From contig MEUA01000031.1 of the NCBI GenBank assembly GCA_001771505.1, positions 1-52,864 of the forward strand: 52,864 bases of DNA, given 5' to 3'. The notes beneath the pieces are model-generated. The model made no database searches and was not told the DNA's origin. It worked only from the letters and a program-made list of their open reading frames with translations. Both the position numbers and the translations under genes were made by a program. Each line of letters opens with the position of its first letter. Positions within the stretch are counted from its first letter, which is position 1. The DNA comes from a candidate division WOR-1 bacterium RIFOXYB2_FULL_36_35. GTDB lineage: Bacteria > Margulisbacteria > WOR-1 > XYC2-FULL-46-14 > XYC2-FULL-37-10. This document shows positions 7,117 to 15,217 of the stretch, one piece after another.

Positions 7117-7479
7117 TTAAAATACATCTTGCTTTTTCATTAAACTATAATCTAATTTTTCATCAAGATTGCCCAGATCAAGAACACCACCTTCTTCATC
7201 CGGTTTCCAGCCGTTTTTTAGAGCATATATTATAGTTTGCCTCACTATATATGGTGGAGGCTTATCTGCAGGAACGAATAACTTGTGGCCAACTTCCTTA
7301 TATTTTTTTTGTAATTTTGAAAAAGTAAATGTCGCTTTTATTTTTTTCCTAGGGTTATCAAAAAGCTCTACAAATATCTCTGCATAATCATCCCCTTCAT
7401 ATTTAGTGGCAAACCCAAGCCATCTATATTTAACTCCATTTACAATAATTTTTCTTGATTTTTTCTTTGGCAAAGACAT
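7117..7479 (-). CDS. Hypothetical protein, 120 aa
   Basis: The product begins MSLPKKKSRKIIVNGVKYRW and ends with ALKNGWKPDEEGGVLDL, with a central region rich in beta strands. Small proteins with a K-S-R-x-I-x-V-x-G-x-x-Y-R-W start and an A-L-x-x-G-W-x-P ending occur in several bacterial groups, but I know no function for them. It is divergent from the arsR operon, sharing its roughly 100-bp upstream region. Confidence 0.65.
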   Translation of the reverse strand: MSLPKKKSRKIIVNGVKYRWLGFATKYEGDDYAEIFVELFDNPRKKIKATFTFSKLQKKYKEVGHKLFVPADKPPPYIVRQTIIYALKNGWKPDEEGGVLDLGNLDEKLDYSLMKKQDVF

Positions 7480-7544
7480 ACTTATGCATATATTACATGA
7501 CGTTTTAATTTATTCCAAGGATAAAATAATAATTTTCCGCATTC

Positions 7545-7573
7545 TTGACATTTTAGAAATTATAGTTTATAAT
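7545..7573 (+). promoter_or_regulatory. Promoter of the arsR operon
   Basis: This is a perfect consensus: TTGACA (7545-7550), a 17-base spacer and TATAAT (7568-7573). Transcription should begin only a few bases before the ATG at 7584, so the message is nearly or fully leaderless. The ArsR product probably binds here; the A+T-rich spacer TTAGAAATTATAGTTTATAA is a possible operator. Confidence 0.85.
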
Positions 7574-7583
7574 ATTCGAAACT

Positions 7584-7925
7584 ATGAAACAGATATACGA
7601 GCTACATGCAGAGATATGCAAAACCCTGGCTAATCCAATAAGAATAGAAATTATAAACATTTTACGAAATAATGAGATGGCGGCGGGTGAATTGTTAGCC
7701 AAACTGAAAATTAGAAAATCCAATCTATCTCAACATTTGGCTTTGATGCGTGCCAAAGGAATTGTCAAAGCTAGAAGAGATGGAATCAATATATTTTATC
7801 GAATCTCTAACTTAAAAGTCATTAAGGCTTGTGACATTATGAGGCAAGTACTAATCGAACATTTATCAGAAGTAAGCAAAGCAACAAATAAATGGAGCAG
7901 ACAAAACAATGAAAGCAAGAGATAG
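7584..7925 (+). CDS. ArsR-family transcriptional repressor
   Basis: The 113-residue product has the ArsR winged helix fold: the helix KTLANPIRIEIINIL (13-27), then the recognition helix in KLKIRKSNLSQHLALMR (about 40-56) and the wing GIVKARRDGINIFYRI. The metal-sensing ELCVCDL motif of ArsR/SmtB sensors is absent, so the effector is not an alpha-3 site metal. It lacks a Shine-Dalgarno site; the -10 box lies 10 bases from the ATG. It heads a three-gene operon with a methyltransferase and a DsrE-like protein, and should control it. Confidence 0.9.
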   Translation: MKQIYELHAEICKTLANPIRIEIINILRNNEMAAGELLAKLKIRKSNLSQHLALMRAKGIVKARRDGINIFYRISNLKVIKACDIMRQVLIEHLSEVSKATNKWSRQNNESKR

Positions 7926-8487
7926 CGGAATGCCGGACAGTGAAATGTGGAAGAAGTTTTTTAATCCTGATAAAATTCTTGCAACACTTGGCTTAAACAA
8001 TAAAACTTATGATGTCGCGGAGTTTGGATGCGGCTATGGAACATTCACAATTCCTGCAGGCAAAATCATTAAAGGCAAAATTTTTGCCCTTGATATTGAA
8101 CCGGAAATGATTTCAACAACAAAAAGCGAAGCAATAAAGCATGGATTGAAAAATATAGAAATTATTCTCCGCGATTTTGTATCTTTTGGATCAGGATTAG
8201 AAGATGAAAGCGTAGACTATGCCATGCTTTTTAATATCCTTCACCTTGAAAATCCTACTTCACTGCTTCTTGAAGCAAATAGAATTTTAAAGAAAGATGG
8301 GAAGGTTGGAATAATCCATTGGAATTATGATTCAACAACACCACGAGGTCCGTCAATGGATATTCGCCCTAATCCAGACCAGTGCGTTAAATGGGGAGAA
8401 GAAGCAGGATTTGATAATCCCATCCAGTTTAACTTAAAACCATATCATTATGGAATAGTACTTTCTAAAAAAAGGGGGCTAAAATGA
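7909..8487 (+). CDS. Class I SAM-dependent methyltransferase
   Basis: Motif I is VAEFGCGYGTF (about residues 37-47) and the acidic end of strand 2 is ALDIEPEM, as in UbiE-like enzymes. A further marker is LFNILHLENP and the ending HWNYDSTTPRGPSMDIRP, a pattern I associate with one branch of small methyltransferases. Substrate unknown; the Cys residues typical of arsenite methyltransferases are missing. The listed start overlaps arsR by 17 bases. A second ATG at 7930 (MPDSEMWKKFF) would leave a 4-base gap and is just as likely. Its 3' end overlaps dsrE by four bases. Confidence 0.85.
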   Translation: MKARDSGMPDSEMWKKFFNPDKILATLGLNNKTYDVAEFGCGYGTFTIPAGKIIKGKIFALDIEPEMISTTKSEAIKHGLKNIEIILRDFVSFGSGLEDESVDYAMLFNILHLENPTSLLLEANRILKKDGKVGIIHWNYDSTTPRGPSMDIRPNPDQCVKWGEEAGFDNPIQFNLKPYHYGIVLSKKRGLK

Positions 8488-8804
8488 AAATAGGTATAAT
8501 TATTTCAAGTAACGACGCAGAAACATGTTGGAATGCTCTTCGGTACGCGAATTATTCTATAGGCCAACAGGATGAAGTTAAGGTCTTTTTTATGGGTAAA
8601 GGAGTGGAATATCAAAGTGTTAGTACAGATAAATTCAATACTATTGAACAGTCAGACAAATTCCTTAAATCGGGCGGCAAAGTCTATGCCTGCGGAACTT
8701 GCATTAAGTCCAGGCAACAAAAAGAATCAGAAGCATGTCCTATTTCAACATTAAAAGATATGTATGAAATAGTGAAAGAAAGCGATAAAGTTATTACATT
8801 TTGA
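8484..8804 (+). CDS. DsrE/DsrF-like sulfur-carrier family protein
   Basis: The 106-residue product has the DsrE fold pattern: a MKIGIIISSND first strand, VKVFFMGKGVEY in the middle and a Cys-rich loop YACGTCIKS with another Cys at SEACPIST. Such cysteines carry persulfides in related proteins. It is translationally coupled to the methyltransferase (ATGA overlap). An operon of ArsR regulator, methyltransferase and DsrE protein suggests control of a sulfur- or thiol-linked methylation, but the chemistry is open. Confidence 0.85.
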   Translation: MKIGIIISSNDAETCWNALRYANYSIGQQDEVKVFFMGKGVEYQSVSTDKFNTIEQSDKFLKSGGKVYACGTCIKSRQQKESEACPISTLKDMYEIVKESDKVITF

Positions 8805-8829
8805 AAGTATTGCAAAATACTTATTTTTG
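8805..8829 (+). terminator. Terminator of the arsR operon
   Basis: Directly after the dsrE stop, AAGTATT (8805-8811) pairs with AATACTT (8816-8822) around a GCAA tetraloop, followed by ATTTTTG. The stem is A+T-rich but the layout is that of a Rho-independent terminator. Confidence 0.6.
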
Positions 8830-8850
8830 TCGAGGAAACTTACGATTAAC

Positions 8851-8873
8851 AAAAGATGAATTTCGCAACAATC
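8851..8873. repeat. Dispersed repeat, copy 1
   Basis: AAAAGATGAATTTCGCAACA is identical to a stretch at 11602-11621. Related GCAACAGT or ACTGTTGCG pieces lie at 2198, 2551 and 2611. It seems to be a border of a dispersed non-coding element. Confidence 0.6.
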
Positions 8874-8915
8874 CTAGCTTGGTTGTCATTCCTTGGATAT
8901 TAGCTTTCTGCTTAC

Positions 8916-8933
8916 GGCACAAAAGTTTGTGCC
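8916..8933 (-). terminator. Hairpin at the end of xseB
   Basis: GGCACAAAAGTTTGTGCC is an 8-bp perfect stem with a two-base loop. It lies immediately downstream of the xseB stop on the minus strand and faces the dsrE terminator between the convergent operons. A U tract is not obvious, so its role as a terminator is likely but not certain. Confidence 0.5.
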
Positions 8934-8934
8934 T

Positions 8935-9141
8935 CTACCCCTCATCCTTAATCTCCTTTAAAATATCTGTCACCTTTGTCTCCTGTTTTTTGAGTATCTC
9001 TTTGCAGGTTTTTATATATTCCAACGCCTTTTTAAGTTTTACTTCAAGATCATCGACTTCAATATTCCCCTCCCGCAACTCATTAAAAATCACCTGCAGT
9101 CCTTCGTACGCAACTTTGTAGACCCCTTTTTTACCTGCCAT
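8935..9141 (-). CDS. xseB: Exonuclease VII small subunit
   Basis: The 68-residue product is a helical hairpin with the XseB pattern: YEGLQVIFNELREGNIEVDDLE (cut here at the conserved E-G-N-I-x-x-D-D-L-E piece), then KLKKALEYIKTCKEIL. XseB packs on the XseA rod and several copies are needed for single-strand exonuclease activity in repair and recombination. Its ATG overlaps the xseA stop region by 11 bases, as expected for a coupled operon. Confidence 0.93.
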   Translation of the reverse strand: MAGKKGVYKVAYEGLQVIFNELREGNIEVDDLEVKLKKALEYIKTCKEILKKQETKVTDILKEIKDEG

Positions 9142-10387
9142 GCTTTGCCTCCTTATTTACAACCTCCCCGCAAATATCCCCATTTTGAAGAGAAATTGAT
9201 ATTTTGTCTGCTATATCGACATCTTCTATTTTTTTAACGATCTTCCCATTTGAATCTCTAGTAATGCTATAACCAAACCTTAAAGTGTTTATCGGATCAA
9301 AAATTGCAACCTTCTCTTCAAGATGCTCTAATTCCTCTCTGCGTGATCTCAAAAAATGAGAGAGATCTACCGTTAGATTCCCCACTATCTCCGATATATC
9401 TCTTTTACTGCTTTCTATATAAAATTTCCCTTCAGAGTTTATATCTTTTATCGTCTCATACAGTTTTGTTTCAACCTGTGACAGAAAAGCTTCTGCTTCC
9501 GTGTAAACTCCATCGATTAATTCAGAGAGAGATTCTTCATAGTGCGAAACTGACTGGATCAAAAAAGAGGCAACAGCTGTCGGTGTCTTAAAATTCATAT
9601 TGGCAACCATATCGGTTACAGACAAATTGATCTCGTGTCCAATTCCGGTAAAAACAGGGATAGGACATTCGGAAATCGCAATTCCTATTTTTTTATTATC
9701 AAACCATTTCAAGTCGGTAACAGCCCCGCCTCCGCGGACAATTGCAACAACATCATAATCTCTTTTTCTTTTAACAATCTTTGCGATAGCAGAAAGAACC
9801 TCCTCCTCAACCTTCTCCCCCTGTACCGCAGCGTGGTAAAAATCTATCACAAAAGGATATTTTGAAGATTTTATTTCGCTTATAAAATCGTTAAATCCTG
9901 CGCTGCCGCGCGATGCAACAAGAGCTATCCTAAGGGGGCAAAGAGATATCCTTTGCTCTTTATTTTTATCGTGAAGGCCAAGCTCTTTTAACTCGTTGTA
10001 AATTTTTGCGCGTAAAAGATGAAGTTCCCCAAGAGTTATAGATGGCTCTATATCTTTTGCGATAAGCTGAAACCTCCCCGCTTTTGCCCAAAGGTCAAAC
10101 TGGCATTTTAGCTGGACGCAAACCCCATCTTTAAGAGAGAGAGTTCTATCTACTACTCTCAATTTGCGTTCCATATCCCAAAAATCACTTCCCCAGCACA
10201 TAACTTGAGTCTGTCCCACAATATTATTTGTCCCCTCTTCTTTTTCGCACAACAAAAAACTTGCGTATCGTTTGTCCGCCTTAAACCCGAGGATTTCCCC
10301 TTTCACCCAAACACCGTCAGGCTCAAGATTTTTCAGGTAATATTTCACCGTATTGTTAAGTTCGCTTACAGAAAAAACTTTGTTCAT
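9131..10387 (-). CDS. xseA: Exonuclease VII large subunit
   Basis: The 418-residue product has the N-terminal OB-fold (VSELNNTVKYYLKNLE, VWVKGEILGF) that holds single-stranded DNA. The catalytic core follows with ALVASRGSAGFNDF, the DVVAIVRGGGAVTDLKWFD block and the GIGHEINLSVTDMVANMNFKTPTA block. These carry the Asp, His and Arg residues typical of the family. The C-terminal third is a coiled coil to which XseB binds. One small difference is NGKIVKKIEDVDIADKISI near the end, the usual beta-rich tail. It is transcribed from a promoter whose -10 lies 9 bases before the ATG. Confidence 0.96.
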   Translation of the reverse strand: MNKVFSVSELNNTVKYYLKNLEPDGVWVKGEILGFKADKRYASFLLCEKEEGTNNIVGQTQVMCWGSDFWDMERKLRVVDRTLSLKDGVCVQLKCQFDLWAKAGRFQLIAKDIEPSITLGELHLLRAKIYNELKELGLHDKNKEQRISLCPLRIALVASRGSAGFNDFISEIKSSKYPFVIDFYHAAVQGEKVEEEVLSAIAKIVKRKRDYDVVAIVRGGGAVTDLKWFDNKKIGIAISECPIPVFTGIGHEINLSVTDMVANMNFKTPTAVASFLIQSVSHYEESLSELIDGVYTEAEAFLSQVETKLYETIKDINSEGKFYIESSKRDISEIVGNLTVDLSHFLRSRREELEHLEEKVAIFDPINTLRFGYSITRDSNGKIVKKIEDVDIADKISISLQNGDICGEVVNKEAKHGR

Positions 10388-10396
10388 ATAGTAAAG

Positions 10397-10425
10397 ATTT
10401 TACTTATAGGAGATTAAGTTAGCAA
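10397..10425 (-). promoter_or_regulatory. Promoter of xseA-xseB
   Basis: On the minus strand TTGCTA (10420-10425), 17 bases, and TAAAAT (10397-10402). The ATG follows nine bases after the -10, so the mRNA would start at or next to the start codon. Confidence 0.65.
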
Positions 10426-10451
10426 GTAAAATTTTATGGTGCACAAGCTAA

Positions 10452-10480
10452 TGAACCCCGATTTCCTAATCGGGGTTAAA
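10452..10480. repeat. Palindromic repeat at the end of an unknown gene
   Basis: TGAACCCCGATTTCCTAATCGGGGTTAAA, read across 10452-10480, forms a hairpin of GAACCCCGATT.. with AATCGGGGTT... Its flanking TTAA supplies the stop codon of the gene at 10476-11552 on the minus strand. Confidence 0.75.
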
Positions 10481-11552
10481 TATACAAGGCAATCTGCCAT
10501 GTAGGAAACCTTGAGTTATTATGAAGATATATTGACATAAAAAAAGAGTTTGGCGCCTTTTCTTTTTTCTCAAGTTTTTCTATCGTTTCATGCAAAAAAT
10601 AAACGTCAAAATGAAAAGCATTTCGATAATCCGTCCCAACCGTCTGCTGTAACGCCTCCAAAAAAGAAGATATCTGTTCAGGGAAAACGCTTCTGCTAAA
10701 TGACAAAGAAGACGTTAATGGGAATTTATCCCTATCTGTTAAATAACTACCCCCTTCACAGGAAAAACAGTCATATAAAACATCTGCATAAACCTCTTGC
10801 CCAGACGCAATAATCTTTGTATTGAATATACCCCTATTCCCACAAAAACAAATCCCGGCATTTAAGCCCAGAGAGGCATTATCCTCCGCCAAAAAATAAG
10901 GGTTCTTAAATACTCTATCTATAACTTCTAAATTTTTAATGACAATTTTATAGTCTTGCACAAGTCTCTCTCGCAAACTATCGTTTGTACAACAAGCAAG
11001 TAATTCCATATCTTCTGCACTGCCACTAAAATTAATCTGTCCAACGTTTAAAAGCATCATATCTGTTACATCTCTAGCCCATAAATATAAAGATCCAAAA
11101 TGTTTCACATCAGCTACAAACGTTTCTTTTGCTCCAGCATAAATACCTGTAGTCAGCTCTTCTTTAGATGGAAATCCTCTCTTCTGAAACCTTATAGCAA
11201 GCTTTTTTCGTGTCACAAATTCATATTGATCTCTTAAGCCTCGAATATTTCCTTTATGGTTATGCTTACCGTCCAAACCGGTCCCGGATAAATGCCAGTG
11301 AGGAAACCAATCTAAATGACCAAAAGAATCATTTCCTGCCGCCATGGCATCAATCCACCCTTTAAATAATCTGCCATTTTCATTGGGAAGATTGATTGGA
11401 ATCCCCTCAGGATTCTGTTCCAATAAACCAAAATTGTTCTCGATTGCTTCTGTCATCCTCAAAACGTTAGACCCTCTTTTTATTGCTTCACGATGAAAAG
11501 AAGACATAAACCTCACCAATGATCCACCAGAAACTTTTAAAATATTATTCAT
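10476..11552 (-). CDS. Hypothetical protein, 358 aa
   Basis: I do not recognise this protein. It has no signal peptide or membrane segment. Notable features are a His-rich stretch around residues 79-95 (GHLDWFPHWHLSG, then DGKHNHKGN), a paired-Cys segment (ICFCGNRG) near residue 232, and another (YDCFSCEGG) near residue 262. The Cys and His content could hold a metal, but no known motif fits. It lies between xseA and uvrD on the same strand, with palindromic repeats on both sides, and its stop codon lies in one of them. Confidence 0.6.
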   Translation of the reverse strand: MNNILKVSGGSLVRFMSSFHREAIKRGSNVLRMTEAIENNFGLLEQNPEGIPINLPNENGRLFKGWIDAMAAGNDSFGHLDWFPHWHLSGTGLDGKHNHKGNIRGLRDQYEFVTRKKLAIRFQKRGFPSKEELTTGIYAGAKETFVADVKHFGSLYLWARDVTDMMLLNVGQINFSGSAEDMELLACCTNDSLRERLVQDYKIVIKNLEVIDRVFKNPYFLAEDNASLGLNAGICFCGNRGIFNTKIIASGQEVYADVLYDCFSCEGGSYLTDRDKFPLTSSLSFSRSVFPEQISSFLEALQQTVGTDYRNAFHFDVYFLHETIEKLEKKEKAPNSFFMSIYLHNNSRFPTWQIALYI

Positions 11553-11601
11553 ATAGTCTATTCTCTTTATTAAGAAAGGAAAATTTCACCCCAATTTTGA
11601 A

Positions 11602-11624
11602 AAAAGATGAATTTCGCAACAGTC
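11602..11624. repeat. Dispersed repeat, copy 2
   Basis: Same 20-mer as at 8851-8870 (AAAAGATGAATTTCGCAACA), in the same orientation, about 2.75 kb away. It lies in the short gap upstream of the unknown 358-aa gene. Confidence 0.6.
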
Positions 11625-11633
11625 CCTTCTAGT

Positions 11634-11652
11634 ATGAATAATCGGGGTTAAA
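11634..11652. repeat. Half copy of the palindromic repeat at the uvrD end
   Basis: TATGAATAATCGGGGTTAAA is one arm of the repeat family, abutting the uvrD stop codon (minus strand, 11653-11655). Confidence 0.6.
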
Positions 11653-13806
11653 CTATTTTTCCCAAAAAAATTTATCTTCTCTAGAATCATTTTTTTTGTT
11701 ATTTTCAACTTTTACTTCTTTAAAATTACCATAATCTTCCCAGGTTATTGTCTCCTCTTGTTGCTCGCCAAAAGAGCCACTCCCAATATTGCTGGAATTG
11801 TCGGAAAAGGCGGGGGATTCGCTTTCTACCAGCCACTTATCATATCTATGCTCTGAAATCTCTTTAACAAACCGGCTGGCCTTCATCACAATTTCCCCTT
11901 CCCTAGAATGATAAACAACAGGGTATGTCAAATATAACTGGTCTTTACTTCGTGTGGATGCAACATAAAAAAGTCTTCTCTCTTCTTCAAGCTCTTTTGC
12001 ATTATTAAAAGTAAGATAAGACGGAAAACGCCCTTCCGCGAGCCAAATAACAAAAACAACTTTCCACTCAAGCCCTTTTGCCTGATGAACAGTAGTTAAC
12101 ACGACCGCCTCTTTTTCGGAGGTTGCCGCATTGGGAGATATCTCTTCGGCAGACACTCCGCCCAATAAAGCCAATGCGGACAAAAACTTTTCTAAATTCT
12201 CATACTCAGAAGCATAATTGCCAAGTTCCTCTATTTCATCAATTCTCATCCCAGCGTTTGGATATGACATTCTTAAATAATCTGCATATCCATTTTCAAC
12301 AATTGTAGACATCATAGTTGATGGACTGCTTGTCATTTGTGATAAAACTTTTATTAACGCTTGGAACTTCATAAAGCTATCTCTTCCATTCTTTGGAACA
12401 AATGCAAGAATTGACTCTTTTATAATTTCGTTTATGGGAAGAGAATTTTCTTTTATGGTTTTAATTATCTTTTCTGCCGTCTTTTGGCCTATTCCAGGAA
12501 CTAACCTTAAAACTCTGGCCCAGGAAAGATTGTCATTTGAATTGTGAAAAACCTTAAGATAGGCTAATACATCTTTTATATGAGCCTCTTCAAAAAGTTT
12601 CATTCCGGATCTTACTTCATACGGGATACGACGACGGGTTAATTCCACTTGAAGCTCCAGGCAGTGATAATGCGAACGATAAATTACAGCTATATCCGAT
12701 AAATTCATCCCATCGTCAACAAGCTCCAGTATACGCTGTGAAACAAAGTTTGCTTGCTGGTAAACATCTTTAAATGAAGCTAGGACAGGCTGAACCCCTT
12801 TTTTTCTAACAGGCTTTAACATTTTTTCAAAACGCTCAGCGGCATTGCTAATGCTATCATTTGCCAAGTCAAGGATTTCAGGCGTGGAACGATGATTAAG
12901 CTCGAGCTTATAAATAGAGCAGCCAGGATATCTCTTGGGAAAATCTATAATATTCCGAAACTCCGCGCCTCTAAACGAATAAATACTCTGGGAATCATCC
13001 CCAACAACCATAAGATTTTTATATTTTGAAGCAAGCAATTCAATAATTTTAGACTGTATGATATTGGTATCCTGATATTCATCCACAAGGATGTGTTTAA
13101 AGCGTTCAGCATATAAGGCTAAAACATCTTCATGTTTCAACAAAAGATCAAGCAATTTAGTCTGTAAATCATCAAAGTCCATTAAGTTTTGAGCTTTTTT
13201 TGTATCTTCATAAACTATTATAACCTTGCTGATTTCGGCCTGAAAATCAAAAAGATGGGGATATTTGCCTTCTATAACTTCATTAAAAGGTTTTGCGGTA
13301 TTTAAAACATAACTGTAAACATCCTGTAGAATATTTCCCTTTGGAAATTTCTTGGTTTTTGTATCTATTCCGGCTTCTTTTATACATTTATCAATAAGAT
13401 CTTTTGAATCAGCCCTGTCAAGAATTGTAAAGTTTTTTTCAAATCCTATTCTTTCAGCATGCGCTCTTAAAATAAGATTTCCAATATGATGAAAAGTGCC
13501 GGCCCACAAACCTTTTAAGTCTCTCCTTAAAAGCCCTTCAACGCGAAAAAGCATCTCTCTTGCAGCTTTATTTGTAAAAGTTACAAGCAAGATATCCCTC
13601 AAAGGGATCCCCGATTCAACAAGATAAGCTACACGGTATGTAATTGCTCTTGTCTTTCCTGACCCTGCTCCCGCGATAACAAGCATCGGTCCGCCCGAAG
13701 CCTTTACAACGGGGAGTTGCTCATCTGTCAATTCCTTCTCGTAAGGGATTGTATAGTTTGCCTCATTTTGAGAAAAAGAGGGCCTCAGTTTATAAACTTT
13801 TTGCAT
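11653..13806 (-). CDS. UvrD/PcrA-type superfamily 1A DNA helicase
   Basis: The 717-residue product shows the full set of helicase motifs: a Q-motif region LTDEQLPVV, Walker A GAGSGKT (46-52), DFDDLQ, Walker B VDEYQDTN, GDDSQSIYSFRGAE (motif III), ELNHRSTPEI (motif IV) and HQAKGLEWKVVFV (motif V). ATP-driven 3'-5' unwinding in excision or mismatch repair and in removal of stalled proteins is the expected role. It is a little shorter than typical UvrD, and the C-terminal tail is Ser/Glu/Lys-rich and probably disordered. A longer reading to a GTG at 13830 would place the start inside the -10 box, so I chose the ATG at 13806. Confidence 0.93.
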   Translation of the reverse strand: MQKVYKLRPSFSQNEANYTIPYEKELTDEQLPVVKASGGPMLVIAGAGSGKTRAITYRVAYLVESGIPLRDILLVTFTNKAAREMLFRVEGLLRRDLKGLWAGTFHHIGNLILRAHAERIGFEKNFTILDRADSKDLIDKCIKEAGIDTKTKKFPKGNILQDVYSYVLNTAKPFNEVIEGKYPHLFDFQAEISKVIIVYEDTKKAQNLMDFDDLQTKLLDLLLKHEDVLALYAERFKHILVDEYQDTNIIQSKIIELLASKYKNLMVVGDDSQSIYSFRGAEFRNIIDFPKRYPGCSIYKLELNHRSTPEILDLANDSISNAAERFEKMLKPVRKKGVQPVLASFKDVYQQANFVSQRILELVDDGMNLSDIAVIYRSHYHCLELQVELTRRRIPYEVRSGMKLFEEAHIKDVLAYLKVFHNSNDNLSWARVLRLVPGIGQKTAEKIIKTIKENSLPINEIIKESILAFVPKNGRDSFMKFQALIKVLSQMTSSPSTMMSTIVENGYADYLRMSYPNAGMRIDEIEELGNYASEYENLEKFLSALALLGGVSAEEISPNAATSEKEAVVLTTVHQAKGLEWKVVFVIWLAEGRFPSYLTFNNAKELEEERRLFYVASTRSKDQLYLTYPVVYHSREGEIVMKASRFVKEISEHRYDKWLVESESPAFSDNSSNIGSGSFGEQQEETITWEDYGNFKEVKVENNKKNDSREDKFFWEK

Positions 13807-13818
13807 GGGAATAAAATT

Positions 13819-13824
13819 ATTATA
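13819..13824 (-). promoter_or_regulatory. -10 box of uvrD
   Basis: TATAAT on the minus strand, 12 bases before the ATG at 13806, with no Shine-Dalgarno site between. A -35 with good spacing is not evident (TTGGGC is 20 bases away). Confidence 0.55.
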
Positions 13825-13865
13825 CCACACTTAAAAAACTATCGGCCCAAGAGCCTATGTTCTGC

Positions 13866-13871
13866 TATAAT
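13866..13871 (+). promoter_or_regulatory. Extended -10 promoter of yajQ
   Basis: TGCTATAAT (extended -10, hexamer at 13866-13871) lies about 25 bases before the yajQ ATG, leaving room for a Shine-Dalgarno site. It is divergent from the uvrD promoter, about 40 bases away. Confidence 0.6.
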
Positions 13872-13896
13872 ATTACAAAAAGGGAGGCATTTTTAT

Positions 13897-14388
13897 ATGG
13901 CACAAGATCATTCTTTTGATATTACTTCAAACGCGAACCTCGCAGAAGTTGACAATGCGATTCAAATGTCAATGAAAGAGATTTTAAATCGTTTTGATTT
14001 TAAAGGGACAAAAAGCGACATAAAAAGAGCAGATACTACTATTACAGTAATTTCTGATGATGAATTTAAGCTGAAAAATGTAATTCAAATATTACAAAAC
14101 AAACTGGTCAAAAGAGGAATCTCTCTAAAATTTTTAGACTATGGGAAAACAGACCAGGCTCTTCAGGGAACTGTTCGTCAAGAAATAAAAATCAAACAAG
14201 GAATATCACAAGAACAAGCAAAAGAGATCAACAAACTGATAAAAGAGATGAAGCTTAAGATCCAATCACAAATACAGGGAGATCAGATAAGAGTCTCAGC
14301 TGGAAAAATTGATGATCTTCAAGTTGTGATACAAAAGCTAAAACAGGTTAACCTTAACATAGAATTGCAATTTGCAAATTACAGATAA
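13897..14388 (+). CDS. yajQ: YajQ family nucleotide-binding protein
   Basis: The ATG at 13897 follows AGGGAGG (13881-13887), which decides against upstream in-frame starts. The 163-residue product is the full YajQ length. It begins HSFDITSNANLAEVDNA, has IKRADTTITVISDDEFKL and a KQGISQEQAKEINKLIKEMKLK core, and ends VIQKLKQVNLNIELQFANYR. The protein has two ferredoxin-like domains that bind nucleotides, and cyclic di-GMP in some species. It stands alone, divergent from uvrD. Confidence 0.95.
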   Translation: MAQDHSFDITSNANLAEVDNAIQMSMKEILNRFDFKGTKSDIKRADTTITVISDDEFKLKNVIQILQNKLVKRGISLKFLDYGKTDQALQGTVRQEIKIKQGISQEQAKEINKLIKEMKLKIQSQIQGDQIRVSAGKIDDLQVVIQKLKQVNLNIELQFANYR

Positions 14389-14448
14389 TAAAATCCAGCA
14401 TTCTGACCACAGGATAATTACTTATTAAAAATTGCAGTCCTCAACTAT

Positions 14449-14477
14449 TCACCCCGATTAGAATAATCGGGGTTCAC
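14449..14477. repeat. Palindromic repeat between convergent genes
   Basis: TTCACCCCGATTAGAATAATCGGGGTTCAC forms a near-perfect 12-bp stem. It lies between the convergent yajQ and BioH-like genes, where it could act as a terminator for both. Confidence 0.7.
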
Positions 14478-14498
14478 ACTCAAAACAATAATGACTAA

Positions 14499-15158
14499 TT
14501 AGGGAAAAGAAAATTGCCTGATAAAGTTTCTTGCTATTAAATTAAACTTGTCAATTTCCGCAATAAAAAGAGCATGCCCTCCCCCATTAAAAATTTCAAG
14601 CTCCGACGATACAATTTTAGTGTTCATATATTTCGAAGCCTCAACAGGAACAACTTGATCGTGATCCCCATGGATCAAAAGTGTAGGGACTTTAACCTCC
14701 GGCAAAAATGCTCTAAAGTCTTCTTTTTTTAAGCGCTCAAACCATAAAACAATATCTTCTTTTTTGTGCGGAGGGATTTTATCAATTAGATAATCATAAT
14801 CAGCATTTCCAAAAACTAGCCGGTAAAAATACTTCATCCCCTCTTTATAGTCAACCATAAACTTTTTTTCTAGTTTTCTTAAAAGAGCAGGATTTATTCC
14901 ATATGGATAATCATCGCTCTTCAAATATTTTGCAAACGAGGAGACCAATACAAGTCCTTTTATTTTCTGGGGATATTCGCTATAAAGCTTAAAGGCTTTC
15001 CACCCTCCCATCGACCATGCAACAATAACAACATTATCTAAATCGGTAATTTTTTCGGAATCTGTCGTTACATTAAAATCTTTTAAAAATTCTTTTATTT
15101 GACCATCCCAAATAGAAGGGCCTGTAGCAAAGCCATGAATGAACATTAGTGTCATCAT
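14499..15158 (-). CDS. Alpha/beta hydrolase, BioH-like
   Basis: The 219-residue product has the oxyanion strand MFIHGFATGPSIWDGQ, the nucleophile elbow AWSMGGWKA (Ser), the acid HGDHDQVVP and the base GGGHALF, so the catalytic triad is complete. BioH proteins share W-S-M-G-G and this size and free the pimeloyl chain before ring synthesis. The gene is divergent from bioB with promoters about 10 bases apart, which supports that role. A carboxylesterase of another kind is still possible. Longer starts at 15179 or 15239 would cover the promoters or bioB, so I chose the ATG at 15158, seven bases after a TATAAT. Confidence 0.78.
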   Translation of the reverse strand: MMTLMFIHGFATGPSIWDGQIKEFLKDFNVTTDSEKITDLDNVVIVAWSMGGWKAFKLYSEYPQKIKGLVLVSSFAKYLKSDDYPYGINPALLRKLEKKFMVDYKEGMKYFYRLVFGNADYDYLIDKIPPHKKEDIVLWFERLKKEDFRAFLPEVKVPTLLIHGDHDQVVPVEASKYMNTKIVSSELEIFNGGGHALFIAEIDKFNLIARNFIRQFSFP

Positions 15159-15165
15159 ATATTTA

Positions 15166-15187
15166 ATTATATCAGACATGGTATAAT
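15166..15187. promoter_or_regulatory. Face-to-face promoters of the BioH-like gene and bioB
   Basis: TATAAT on the minus strand at 15166-15171 serves the hydrolase and TGGTATAAT on the plus strand (hexamer 15182-15187) serves bioB. The two transcription starts are so close that one regulator could control both. No clear biotin-repressor operator (TTGTAAACC-type) is visible. Confidence 0.6.
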
Positions 15188-15190
15188 TTA

Positions 15191-15217
15191 ATCCCGATTG
15201 TCCTAATTGGGGTGAAT
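15191..15217 (+). repeat. Palindromic repeat in the bioB leader
   Basis: ATCCCGATTGTCCTAATTGGGGTGAAT lies entirely between the bioB -10 box and its ATG. The stem CCCGATT/AATTGGG would form at the mRNA 5' end and end six bases before the start codon. Confidence 0.65.

Noticed and set aside
8801-9121. Plus-strand frame of 106 codons
   Set aside because: It runs antisense over xseB, which is clearly real, and through two terminator-like hairpins.
13807-13830. Longer uvrD reading with a GTG start (MWYNNFIP)
   Set aside because: The added codons would be read from the -10 box TATAAT, so this stretch is promoter and not coding.
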